NCBI RefSeq assembly: GCF_010468565.1
Contig: NZ_WUEG01000009.1
Span: 29,232 to 93,231, forward strand
Length of the DNA stretch: 64,000 bases
DNA from: Allomuricauda sp. TY007
GTDB taxonomy: Bacteria > Bacteroidota > Bacteroidia > Flavobacteriales > Flavobacteriaceae
Direction of reading: 5' to 3'
Numbering within the stretch: position 1 is the first letter of the stretch; each line of letters starts with the position of its first letter. The notes beneath the pieces were generated by a model. The model ran no database searches, was not told the origin of the DNA, and saw only the letters and a list, made by a program, of their open reading frames with translations. This document shows positions 52,304 through 60,746 of this stretch, piece after piece. Made by a program: the position numbers and the translations under genes.

Positions 52304-53266
52304 TTAGCGAAGATGCGCTTCTTTATCAAGATTCAACCCATTCAAAATCTCCATTATTTGCATTCTTCGCTTTCCCGGAAGTTGCAATTCCAACAAAGAA
52401 ATATAGCCTTCTTTTACGGCGACTTTCAACGATTTTTTTTCTGCCAACAGTTTTCCAATGTCGTGATTGTGTTCGGCCTGTTCCATTTTGGTTTTAAAAA
52501 TCTTCATTTGGTCGGCCTTTCCATCATTTACAAATTGTGTCCAAGCTCCAGGATAGGGACTCAATCCTCGAATATGATTATAAATATCCTTTATAGGGGC
52601 ATTCCAATCAATTCGGCAGGTATCCTTATGGATTTTTGGTGCAGGTTTAAGTTCCAGGCTTTCATCTTGTGCTTGTCTTGTTACGGTTCCGGCTTCAATC
52701 TGCTTGCAGGTATCCACCACTAAATCGGCACCGAGCTCCATTAACCTATCGTGCAAGGTTCCAGCACTGTCATTAGGCAGTATTTTTTCTGTTTTTTGAA
52801 GTACGATGTTTCCCGTGTCAATTTTTTCATCAATAAAAAAGGTAGTAACACCTGTTTCCGTTTCTCCGTTGATTATTGCCCAATTGATTGGTGCTGCGCC
52901 GCGATATTGAGGAAGGAGGGAAGCATGAAGGTTAAAGGTGCCGTGCTCGGGCATTTGCCAAACTATTTTGGGCAACATCCTAAAGGCCACGACCACTTGC
53001 AAATTGGCATCGAGGTTTTTGAGCTCATCCAAAAAAGCTTCGTCCTTTAAGTTGGTGGGCTGCAATACCTTTAGATTGTGTTGCACCGCAAATTGCTTTA
53101 CGGCAGATTCCTGGACTTTGCGGCCACGGCCTGCGGGCCTGTCCGGTGCGGTAATTACACCAACTACATCGAAGCTGGCTTCCAAAATCTTTTTGAGAGT
53201 GCCCACGGCAAAATCCGGGGTGCCCATAAATACGATACGCAGGGAATTATTTTTTGATGTACTCAT
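52304..53266 (-). CDS. fmt: Methionyl-tRNA formyltransferase
   Basis: 320 residues. LRIVFMGTPDFAVGTL opens the formyl-transferase domain. The 10-formyl-THF/active-site segment FNLHASLLPQYRGAAPINWAIINGE contains the Asn-His pair, followed by GVTTFFIDEKIDTGNI. The C-terminal OB-like domain carries DWNAPIKDIYNHIRGLSPYPGAW. It formylates the initiator Met-tRNA. Its start overlaps the end of recQ by 20 bases, so it is the last gene of the ATPase-recQ-fmt operon. Confidence 0.98.
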   Translation of the reverse strand: MSTSKNNSLRIVFMGTPDFAVGTLKKILEASFDVVGVITAPDRPAGRGRKVQESAVKQFAVQHNLKVLQPTNLKDEAFLDELKNLDANLQVVVAFRMLPKIVWQMPEHGTFNLHASLLPQYRGAAPINWAIINGETETGVTTFFIDEKIDTGNIVLQKTEKILPNDSAGTLHDRLMELGADLVVDTCKQIEAGTVTRQAQDESLELKPAPKIHKDTCRIDWNAPIKDIYNHIRGLSPYPGAWTQFVNDGKADQMKIFKTKMEQAEHNHDIGKLLAEKKSLKVAVKEGYISLLELQLPGKRRMQIMEILNGLNLDKEAHLR

Positions 53267-55139
53267 TCTTAAAATTTAGGGAGACCAGCTCATCTTCCAG
53301 TAGTCTTTCCAATGTTTTTAAAAGTTCTTTTTCGTTTGCCCCAATTGCTTTTTCCAACTGTCGGGAACTGTGGGGACGAATTTCCAAAAGCTCCATGATT
53401 CTTTTCTCTAAATCATAGGGAGATGCTATCTTTTCTTTCTTGGTGCAAATATCGCATGTACCGCACTTTTCAGTGGTCTTTTCTCCAAAATAATTCAGTA
53501 AGTAAACACTACGGCATACCTTTTTATTGGAAACATATCCCAGCATGGCCGCCATGTTGTTCTGCTTCACTTGATTGAAATCCTTGATTTTTTTGGCAAA
53601 TAGGTTAATGGTATGGTCATCTTCCCTGGGTACCAGAAAAGTAATCTCTAGATCGCTGGTACTGTTTTGATACGCTGCAATGCCATCATCCGCCAGTTGT
53701 TGGAGTATTTTTTTTAAGTACTCCTCGCTCGCCCCAGTTTTTTTGGACAACATGTACAGGTTAATTTTGGTCTCGTATTCTGTAATGCCCCCGTATGTGC
53801 GCAAAATGGTCTGTATTATCGGGGCAGTTTTCTTGTTTTTGTCCAAATATTCAAATATCCCGGATTTGGAGGCTACAAACTGAAGGCTGGTTTTCTCCTT
53901 AAAATTTTCAGCAAGCGATAACACGGAATTCTGATCCAAAATGCGGATGGCATTAAAGGTCACATTTGGGTTAAACTCGTACCGTTTGCAAAACTCATTG
54001 AATTTGAAGGCCAATGCATCCGTTATCAATTCACCATACGATATTTGAAAATAGTTGTTGAGTTTGGAATATACTTTTTTAACGAAGGCCACATCGGGCA
54101 GGGTGGATAGAAACTGCTGTTTGGCCTTATCTTCATCTTCGTTGGAAGTGATGATGATTGCTGTTGATGGCTCCCCGTCACGTCCAGCTCTACCGGCTTC
54201 TTGGAAATAACTTTCCAAACTGTCGGGTATTTGATAATGAACCACCAACCGAACATCCGGTTTGTCCACTCCCATTCCAAAAGCGTTGGTGGCCACCATC
54301 ACCCTAACTTTGCCGCTTAACCAAAGGTTAAGCTTTTCTTCTTTATCGGATTTTGGAATTCCACCATGAAAGAATGAAGCAGAAATACCATTCTTGACTA
54401 AAAAATTGGCCAAGGAAATGGACATTTTTCTGGAGCGAACATAGACAATGGCACTTCCAGGGATTTTGTCCATGTATTTTTTAAGCTGATACAATTTGTC
54501 TTCGGAACGCTTTACCCTAAAATTAATGTTGGAGCGGGAGAAAGAATCTTTGAAGATCGCTACATTTTCCAATTCCAAGTTTTCCACAATGTCGTTTACC
54601 ACTCGTGGGGTCGCTGTTGCCGTTAGGGCGATCATTGGTTTATTGGGCACCAGTTCTTTTAAAATGGCACATTCGAGGTAGGCGGGTCTAAAATCGTTTC
54701 CCCATTGCGATATACAATGGGCCTCATCAATAGCAATAAGGTTAACATTCATTTGTGGGATGCGCTCCTGTACAACGGTTTGTTGCAACCTTTCGGGCGA
54801 TAGGTACAGGAATTTGTAGTTGCCATAAAGGCAATTATCCAAAAGATCATTTAGCTCATCTGGGGGAATGCCGCCAGTTAGGGCAACAGCTTTAATGTCC
54901 CTTTTCTTTAGTTGCGCCACTTGATCTTGAATCAGGGCCACCAAAGGTGAAACCACAATACAGATGCCTTCCATGGCCAAAGACGGAACTTGGTAGCAAA
55001 TGGATTTACCACCACCTGTGGGCATCAAGGCCAAAACGTCTTTGCCAGAAAGTACGTTGTCTATAATTTCTTTTTGGGACCCTCTGAAACCATCATGACC
55101 CCAAAATTGTTTTAAAATGCTTGTGGTGTCCTTATGCAC
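53247..55139 (-). CDS. recQ: ATP-dependent DNA helicase RecQ
   Basis: 630 residues from GTG 55139, which shares one base with the TAG stop of the ATPase gene. Helicase motifs: I (LMPTGGGKSICYQVP), II (IDEAHCISQWGNDFR), III (ALTATATPRV), IV-VI (IVYVRSRK, GMGVDKPDVR, EAGRAGRDGEPS). The RecQ-Ct zinc site is present (CRSVYLLNYF and CGTCDIC, about 535-555) followed by a winged helix. A recognisable HRDC domain is not obvious; the C-terminus is short, as in many flavobacterial RecQ forms of this length. It unwinds recombination intermediates. Confidence 0.96.
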   Translation of the reverse strand: MHKDTTSILKQFWGHDGFRGSQKEIIDNVLSGKDVLALMPTGGGKSICYQVPSLAMEGICIVVSPLVALIQDQVAQLKKRDIKAVALTGGIPPDELNDLLDNCLYGNYKFLYLSPERLQQTVVQERIPQMNVNLIAIDEAHCISQWGNDFRPAYLECAILKELVPNKPMIALTATATPRVVNDIVENLELENVAIFKDSFSRSNINFRVKRSEDKLYQLKKYMDKIPGSAIVYVRSRKMSISLANFLVKNGISASFFHGGIPKSDKEEKLNLWLSGKVRVMVATNAFGMGVDKPDVRLVVHYQIPDSLESYFQEAGRAGRDGEPSTAIIITSNEDEDKAKQQFLSTLPDVAFVKKVYSKLNNYFQISYGELITDALAFKFNEFCKRYEFNPNVTFNAIRILDQNSVLSLAENFKEKTSLQFVASKSGIFEYLDKNKKTAPIIQTILRTYGGITEYETKINLYMLSKKTGASEEYLKKILQQLADDGIAAYQNSTSDLEITFLVPREDDHTINLFAKKIKDFNQVKQNNMAAMLGYVSNKKVCRSVYLLNYFGEKTTEKCGTCDICTKKEKIASPYDLEKRIMELLEIRPHSSRQLEKAIGANEKELLKTLERLLEDELVSLNFKNEYIKK

Positions 55140-55702
55140 TATAATTTTTTAAGTGTTTCCAAAATAAAATCAATCCGATTTGGGACTGCATCTTTTGGCA
55201 CTTCGATGGGGTTATAGCCAAATTGGGTGTATGTTTTCATCAAGAAATGATGGATACTTTCAGCTTCCTCAAAGGTTTCCAATCTTTCATTGTCAGAAAC
55301 ATATATTTCTTGCCATGGGGGAACAATAAAAACAGAATCGTATCTATGGTTCTCGCAATGTGAGATAAAATCTTGATCGTAAGTTTGACCAAAAAAGGCC
55401 ATGTAGGCCAAGACATCTGGGATTCCTCGGTCAAAAAAACTTATGGGAACATCTATTTTTAAGGATTGTTGGTAGTGTGCTGTTCTGCCCTGAAGCAAAT
55501 CTTTGTTGAACTGCATGGCATCGTCAACAAAAACCAAAGGGTTGGAAATATATTCTTCGGACTGCCCTTCTTGCTTGGCTTTGGAGGTCATATCCCGAAT
55601 AATTTCGTGAAAACAATGAAAACCCTTGCTTTCCAATCCATTTACTATGGATGTTTTTCCCGTTCCGGGTGCTCCCGTTATAACTACTTTGCTCTTGCCC
55701 AA
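55139..55702 (-). CDS. AAA_28-type small P-loop ATPase/kinase (NadR/Ttd14-like)
   Basis: About 187 residues from TTG 55702; the frame is open to an ATG at 55792, but that would add 30 hydrophobic residues overlapping the divergent DUF493 start. Family members begin directly with the Walker A strand, here KSKVVITGAPGTGKTSIVNGLESKG. FDRGIPDVLAYMAFFGQTYDQ and the C-terminal segment with EAESIHHFLMKTYTQFGYNPIEVPKDAV are typical of this group of predicted phosphotransferases. The substrate is unknown. It heads the leftward operon with recQ and fmt. The start is uncertain. Confidence 0.8.
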   Translation of the reverse strand: MGKSKVVITGAPGTGKTSIVNGLESKGFHCFHEIIRDMTSKAKQEGQSEEYISNPLVFVDDAMQFNKDLLQGRTAHYQQSLKIDVPISFFDRGIPDVLAYMAFFGQTYDQDFISHCENHRYDSVFIVPPWQEIYVSDNERLETFEEAESIHHFLMKTYTQFGYNPIEVPKDAVPNRIDFILETLKKL

Positions 55703-55768
55703 AGACCTTGAATTAATAATGCAAAGTAATGAAATCGCCAGAAGGAAAAAAAATTGTAGGTTAAGCCA

Positions 55769-55776
55769 TATATTTG
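55769..55776 (+). promoter_or_regulatory. TAnnTTTG -7 box of the DUF493 gene
   Basis: TATATTTG ends 14 bases before ATG 55791, giving a leader of only about 7 nt, a nearly leaderless transcript. No canonical -33 TTG is visible. Confidence 0.45.
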
Positions 55777-55790
55777 TAGAAAAATGTGGC

Positions 55791-56078
55791 ATGGATAAAA
55801 AAAGTACGGAGGAGTTCTATACAAAGCTTAGGGAAAAATTATTGGAAACCACAAATTGGCCATCCGATTATCTCTATAAATTTATAGTACCTACGGATGA
55901 AAAGCGCATTGCCCAGATAAATAAGATTTTTGATAACACCGGTGCGGTTATTGAATCCAAAAAGTCAAAAAAGGGTACATACACCAGCCTTTCCATTATG
56001 GTACATTTAAAAAATCCCGACGAGGTAATAAAAAAATACAAAGAAGTTTCCGTGGTGGAAGGTGTAATTTCCCTGTAA
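55791..56078 (+). CDS. DUF493 family protein
   Basis: 95 residues from ATG 55791; a longer in-frame extension upstream overlaps the divergent ATPase gene and is rejected. YLYKFIVPTDEKRIAQINKIF and SKKGTYTSLSIMVHLKNPDEVIKKYKEVSVVEGVISL match the small ferredoxin-like DUF493 (YbeD-like) fold, thought to be regulatory. It is divergent from the recQ operon. Confidence 0.92.
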   Translation: MDKKSTEEFYTKLREKLLETTNWPSDYLYKFIVPTDEKRIAQINKIFDNTGAVIESKKSKKGTYTSLSIMVHLKNPDEVIKKYKEVSVVEGVISL

Positions 56079-56161
56079 TCCCATTGTTTGCGATAATTTT
56101 CTTAATTTGCAGTCGTTATCACGATTGACTTTCCAATAATCAAGTTTCTAAATACATTAAT

Positions 56162-56812
56162 TTGAACGAAGTATACAACTTAGAATACAATACAGAGCGT
56201 CCAAAACTCTTTATACCCGAGTATGGCCGCCATTTTCAGAAAATGGTAGATTACGCTGTTTCCATTGAAGACCGAGACGAACGTAATAGAGTGGCAAAAT
56301 CCATTATAAGTGTAATGGGGAATTTGCAGCCCCACTTAAGGGATGTCCCGGATTTTCAGCACAAACTTTGGGATCAATTATTTATCATGGCCGATTTTAA
56401 ATTGGACGTGGATTCGCCTTTCCCGATTACTTCAAAAGAAGTTTTGCAACAACGACCAGAACCTTTGGAATATCCTCAAAACCATCCAAAATACCGTTTT
56501 TACGGCAATAACATCAAAAGAATGATTGATGTTGCCGTGAAATGGGAAGAAGGGGATATGAGGTCCGGTTTGGAATATGCCATTGCCAACCACATGAAAA
56601 AATGTTACTTGGTTTGGAACAAGGATACCGTGGAAGACTCCGTAATCTTTAATCACCTAAAGGAGCTTAGTGATGGACAAATAGATTTGGCCAAGAGCGA
56701 GGAAAGCTTAACGGAAAGCGGACAGTTCCTTAAAAATAGACCCAGCACTAGGTCCAGTAGCAACAATAACAGAGGTAAAAAAGGGCAAAGAAGTCGCAAA
56801 AAACGATATTAA
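56162..56812 (+). CDS. DUF4290 domain-containing protein
   Basis: 216 residues beginning at TTG 56162 with the family N-terminus NEVYNLEYNTERPKLFIPEYGRHFQKMVDYA. The conserved core includes MGNLQPHLRDVPDFQHKLWDQLFIMADF and YPQNHPKYRFYGNNI. The last 30 residues are Ser/Arg/Asn/Lys-rich (KNRPSTRSSSNNNRG, KKGQRSRKKR), a disordered basic tail that could bind nucleic acid. Function is unknown; the family is confined to Bacteroidota. murA follows after 15 bases, so the two are probably co-transcribed. Confidence 0.92.
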   Translation: MNEVYNLEYNTERPKLFIPEYGRHFQKMVDYAVSIEDRDERNRVAKSIISVMGNLQPHLRDVPDFQHKLWDQLFIMADFKLDVDSPFPITSKEVLQQRPEPLEYPQNHPKYRFYGNNIKRMIDVAVKWEEGDMRSGLEYAIANHMKKCYLVWNKDTVEDSVIFNHLKELSDGQIDLAKSEESLTESGQFLKNRPSTRSSSNNNRGKKGQRSRKKRY

Positions 56813-56827
56813 ATTCCAAAGGAATAG

Positions 56828-58135
56828 ATGGGTACATTTCGAATAGAGGGTGGACACCAATTGCATGGTGAAATTACTCCCCAAGGAGCAAAGAACGAGG
56901 CACTTCAGATTCTTTGCGCCGTGTTGCTTTCAGAAGAGAAAATTACCATAAACAATATACCGGACATTGTCGATGTCAATAAATTGATTGCCCTTCTTGA
57001 AGATTTGGGTGTAAAAATCCAGAAAAAGGGAAAAGGTACTTATACCTTCAAGGCAAACGATGTCAACTTGGATTATTTACAATCTGCCAAGTTCAAAGAA
57101 GATGGGAGGGGGCTGCGGGGTTCCATTATGCTGGTTGGCCCATTATTGGCAAGATTTGGCAAGGGATACATTCCAAAACCTGGAGGTGATAAAATTGGCA
57201 GAAGAAGACTGGACACCCATTTTGAAGGATTTATCAAGCTTGGGGCAAAGTTCCGATACAATAAAGAAGAGTATTTCTACGGGGTAGAAGCCGATAAACT
57301 GAAGGGTACCTACATGCTTTTGGATGAAGCATCGGTAACCGGTACGGCCAACATTGTGATGGCCGCTGTTTTGGCCGAAGGTACAACTACCATCTACAAT
57401 GCCGCTTGCGAGCCTTATTTACAGCAATTATGCAATATGTTGAACCGCATGGGGGCTAAAATCTCCGGAATTGGTTCAAATCTGTTGACTATTGAAGGTG
57501 TGGATTCCTTGAAGGGAACAGAGCATACCATGTTGCCCGATATGATCGAAATTGGTAGCTGGATAGGTTTAGCTGCTATGACGCAAAGTGAGCTTACCAT
57601 AAAAAATGTGAGCTGGGACGATTTAGGTCAGATTCCAACGGTTTTCCGAAAGTTGGGAATAAACGTGGAGCGAAGGGATGATGACATCTTTATCCCGAAG
57701 CACGAAGATGGCTACGAAATCCAAAATTTTATCGATGGATCTATACTGACCATTGCCGATGCGCCATGGCCTGGATTGACCCCGGATTTGTTGAGCATCA
57801 TTCTGGTTGTGGCTACACAAGCTAGGGGAGAAGTGCTCATTCATCAAAAAATGTTCGAAAGCCGTTTGTTCTTTGTGGACAAACTTATTGATATGGGGGC
57901 AAAAATTATTCTTTGCGACCCACACCGGGCCACAGTTATTGGGCATGACTTTAAATCAACATTAAAGGCCACCACCATGGTATCTCCCGATATTAGGGCA
58001 GGGGTATCCCTTTTGATTGCGGCATTGTCCGCCAAAGGGACTTCCACCATTCATAATATTGAGCAGATCGACCGTGGTTATGAAAACATTGATGAACGTT
58101 TACGTGCCATCGGGGCCAATATTGTTAGGGTTTAA
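56828..58135 (+). CDS. murA: UDP-N-acetylglucosamine 1-carboxyvinyltransferase (MurA) with Asp at the fosfomycin-reactive position
   Basis: 435 residues. The EPSP-synthase-like double fold is clear from GEITPQGAKNEALQILCAVLL (with the conserved Lys-Asn) and GSIMLVGPLLARFGKGYI, and continues to KGTSTIHNIEQIDRGYENIDERL. It transfers enolpyruvate from PEP to UDP-GlcNAc, the first committed step of peptidoglycan synthesis. The active-site loop, normally with Cys115 in a PGGC-IG context, here reads PKPGGDKIGRRRLDTH with Asp121 in its place. Cys-to-Asp keeps activity but blocks alkylation by fosfomycin in other enzymes, so intrinsic resistance is expected at target level. It follows the DUF4290 gene closely. 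Confidence 0.97.
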   Translation: MGTFRIEGGHQLHGEITPQGAKNEALQILCAVLLSEEKITINNIPDIVDVNKLIALLEDLGVKIQKKGKGTYTFKANDVNLDYLQSAKFKEDGRGLRGSIMLVGPLLARFGKGYIPKPGGDKIGRRRLDTHFEGFIKLGAKFRYNKEEYFYGVEADKLKGTYMLLDEASVTGTANIVMAAVLAEGTTTIYNAACEPYLQQLCNMLNRMGAKISGIGSNLLTIEGVDSLKGTEHTMLPDMIEIGSWIGLAAMTQSELTIKNVSWDDLGQIPTVFRKLGINVERRDDDIFIPKHEDGYEIQNFIDGSILTIADAPWPGLTPDLLSIILVVATQARGEVLIHQKMFESRLFFVDKLIDMGAKIILCDPHRATVIGHDFKSTLKATTMVSPDIRAGVSLLIAALSAKGTSTIHNIEQIDRGYENIDERLRAIGANIVRV

Positions 58136-58141
58136 TTCTAA

Positions 58142-59146
58142 TCACTTTTCGACCAATTTACCATCCGGATAAAGCGCAAAACGTCCTCTATTTTTATCAT
58201 GGACATTGTCTGGGTGTGGCCAAGGCCATCCACCAAATTGGGTAAGGCGGTATTCCTCCATCACTTTTTGGATTTCGGCTTGCGTGTTCATTACAAAAGG
58301 ACCGTATTTGGCAACGGGTTCACCGATGGGTTTTCCTTGCAGAATCATAAAATGAGCTGTTTCAGAACCTATTTTGATGTTGACATCTTGAGTTGGGTCC
58401 AGAACAATTCCAAAATTTGGATTGATTTTTTTGTCCTCGATATAAATTTCATCACCTTCATAAAAATAGAGCACACGGTTTACTTCAGAAGAATTTGCCT
58501 TTGGCAGCGTATATTCTGAATCTGCATCCACTTGAATGTTCCAAACCGCTACTTTGTTTTCGGGATTGGCTGCCCATGAATCCGGAGCAGGGTCAATAGG
58601 GTTCACATTTTTGTAAGTACCTGCTACCACTTTGATTTTCGCATTCTCTTCTTCAATAATCGGAATATCCTCATTCCATAGCATTTTAAAGTGTGGATCC
58701 ACAAACTTTCCGGCTTTGGGAAGGTTCAACCAGATTTGAAAAAGTTCCAATGTGTTTTCCTCATCATCTTTTAACAATGGAAACATTTCTGAATGTTGTA
58801 CGCCTCTTCCTGCTGTCATCCATTGTACATCGCCCTTGCCAAATCTACCGGCCGCACCAAGGGAATCGGAATGGTCACAAAACCCCTTGTTGACGATGGT
58901 AATCGTTTCAAAACCGCAGTGTGGATGGAAAGGGAACCCAGGAATCGTCTGACCGTGGTACATACGCCATTCGGCATTGGGGTTAAAATCACTACCTAGA
59001 TTTCGCCCTTTCAGCAAAGATTTATCTGGCCCCATATCTCCGTTCCCTTTTGGAAAACGGTCCAAATGGTACACACTGAACAAAAAAGGGTCAAGGGTTT
59101 GCCAAGGGGAGCTTAACGGAAAGGTTTGAATAATAGGATTTTTCAT
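58142..59146 (-). CDS. Pirin family protein
   Basis: 334 residues, bicupin. The N-terminal cupin has the metal-ligand segment GFPFHPHCGFETITIVNKG and QWMTAGRGVQHSEMF with the conserved His residues; the C-terminal cupin (about 215-300) includes RVLYFYEGDEIYIEDKK. The long form and tail (TQFGGWPWPHPDNVHDKNRGRFALYPDG) are typical of Bacteroidota pirins. Some pirins are quercetin dioxygenases; the role here is unknown. It is leftward and convergent with murA. Confidence 0.93.
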   Translation of the reverse strand: MKNPIIQTFPLSSPWQTLDPFLFSVYHLDRFPKGNGDMGPDKSLLKGRNLGSDFNPNAEWRMYHGQTIPGFPFHPHCGFETITIVNKGFCDHSDSLGAAGRFGKGDVQWMTAGRGVQHSEMFPLLKDDEENTLELFQIWLNLPKAGKFVDPHFKMLWNEDIPIIEEENAKIKVVAGTYKNVNPIDPAPDSWAANPENKVAVWNIQVDADSEYTLPKANSSEVNRVLYFYEGDEIYIEDKKINPNFGIVLDPTQDVNIKIGSETAHFMILQGKPIGEPVAKYGPFVMNTQAEIQKVMEEYRLTQFGGWPWPHPDNVHDKNRGRFALYPDGKLVEK

Positions 59147-59173
59147 AGCGTAATGTTTAATTTTTCAAGATTA

Positions 59174-59198
59174 AAAAGCCTGCGAAGGGCAGGCTTTT
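59174..59198 (-). terminator. Intrinsic terminator of the M20 peptidase gene
   Basis: On the complementary strand AAAAGCCTGC and GCAGGCTTTT form a 10-base stem with a 5-base loop, extended to a five-T tract. It lies 21 bases past the peptidase stop and just before the pirin start. Confidence 0.85.
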
Positions 59199-59218
59199 CA
59201 ATAAAATTGTAATTTAAT

Positions 59219-60646
59219 TTATTTGCCAGGGATTGGTGGGGGACCATCGATCATGGCCTCATATTTTACATCACCTTTTCTGGTCTTATATTCTTCTTTT
59301 ACTTTTTCTACCAATTTAGGATCATCAAAAAGGTCCAACATGGTCATTCCCATTGCTTTGGATGCATAGATCATTCCTTTGTGGCCAATGCTCATTCCGC
59401 CACAGGCAACAACTGCCCAAGAGTGCCACGGAGTTCCTTTTGGTGCTACGGTTACCCCAAGGTTGATGTTTGGAACGTTCCAGCTTACATCGCCAACATC
59501 CGTGGAACCTCCACCTGGAAGTTCTTCGGTTTCTTTCAATGGATGCACCTCGCCGTCCATGCCAACCTGTGGTTTTCCAGTAGCTTCTTGAATGGCTTTA
59601 CCATAGGTAATCTCTTCCTCGGTATAAGTGATCGGGCCCAAAAGCTCCAAATTATTTTGCATGATTTTACCGCCTTCACGGTTCACCAAAGTCTCGTAAA
59701 TACCGGAAATCAATGAATATTTGTAATCTACATTGGCCATAATAGCAGCACCTTCAGCCATGGCCTTTACACGCTCAAAGGTTGGTAACATTACATCTCT
59801 TTTTGGATCACGGACCCTGACCCACAAGCGGGCATAATCGGGAACAACGTTCACCACTTGTCCACCATCTTGGATATGATAATGGATACGTGACGTTGGT
59901 TTGATGTGTTCACGATAATAATTAATTCCCGTAGTGTATAGTTCCAATGCATCGGAAGCGCTACGACCGTTCCAAGGATCGGAAGAAGCATGAGCGGCTT
60001 GACCATAAAATTCAATCATAAAGTCAATTAAAGAAAGTCCACTCTGTACATCGGCCTCAATTTCTGCGGATGGATGCCAGCTTACATTCACATCTACATC
60101 GTCCCAAAGTCCGGCCTCTACCATCCACACTTTGCCAAAAAACTTTTCTTCTGCTGGGGTTCCGAAGAATTTTACGGTCCCTTTAATGTTTCCGGCTTCT
60201 ATTTGCTCTTTAATGGCGATGGCTGCCCCCAAACTGGCAGCACCGAACATATTGTGTCCGCAGCCGTGACCTGGTTCACCTTCGATTCTTGGGTCTTTGG
60301 TGGGGACGGTATTTTGTGAAAGGCCAGGAAGTGCATCAAACTCGCCCAATACACTGATTACGGGAGAACCCGAACCATAAGTTGCTATAAAAGCTGTTGG
60401 GATATTGGCCACACCACGAGTAACGGTCATCCCATTTTCTTCGGCATAATCGGCAAGCAATTCGGCAGAAATGGATTCTTCAAAAGCAGTTTCGGCCAAC
60501 GCCCAAATGGAATCGCTGATTTTGATAAGGTTTTCTTTGTGCTTTTCTACGGAAGCTACTACCGCTTTTTTGTCCTTGGACATCTTTTGGGCCGCTAGGT
60601 TAAGCGACATCAGCCCCAAAAGGAGTAAGGTTGAAAGTTTCTTCAT
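59219..60646 (-). CDS. Exported M20 family amidohydrolase (AbgB-like)
   Basis: 475 residues. A signal peptide (TLLLLGLMSLNLAAQK) sends it to the periplasm. The M20 catalytic domain has EGEPGHGCGHNMFGAA (metal-binding HGCGHN, about 125), the catalytic Glu-Glu in GTPAEEKFFGKVWM, WHPSAEI and QAAHASSDPWNGRSA in the dimerisation lid, and CGGMSIGHKG near the end. It resembles p-aminobenzoyl-glutamate hydrolase subunit B and related aminoacylases and probably cleaves an N-acyl or N-aryl amino acid. The substrate is not determined. It is a single leftward gene. Confidence 0.93.
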   Translation of the reverse strand: MKKLSTLLLLGLMSLNLAAQKMSKDKKAVVASVEKHKENLIKISDSIWALAETAFEESISAELLADYAEENGMTVTRGVANIPTAFIATYGSGSPVISVLGEFDALPGLSQNTVPTKDPRIEGEPGHGCGHNMFGAASLGAAIAIKEQIEAGNIKGTVKFFGTPAEEKFFGKVWMVEAGLWDDVDVNVSWHPSAEIEADVQSGLSLIDFMIEFYGQAAHASSDPWNGRSASDALELYTTGINYYREHIKPTSRIHYHIQDGGQVVNVVPDYARLWVRVRDPKRDVMLPTFERVKAMAEGAAIMANVDYKYSLISGIYETLVNREGGKIMQNNLELLGPITYTEEEITYGKAIQEATGKPQVGMDGEVHPLKETEELPGGGSTDVGDVSWNVPNINLGVTVAPKGTPWHSWAVVACGGMSIGHKGMIYASKAMGMTMLDLFDDPKLVEKVKEEYKTRKGDVKYEAMIDGPPPIPGK

Positions 60647-60746
60647 TTTAAAGGTTTTGAGTTAGTTATGTTCCGTTGATTTGATTTAGTTTTTTTGAGA
60701 TAAAACAAAATCATCCCAACAGAGAACTAAAATTAACGAAAAAGCT

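Noticed and set aside
52181..52723. A 180-codon rightward frame opposite fmt
   Set aside because: It is a shadow of fmt on the other strand, with no signal or domain, and begins in the HU promoter region.
55703..55792. 30-residue hydrophobic N-terminus on the AAA_28 ATPase
   Set aside because: Homologues start at the Walker A strand. The extension overlaps the promoter and start of the divergent DUF493 gene, and a membrane segment would be odd for this family.
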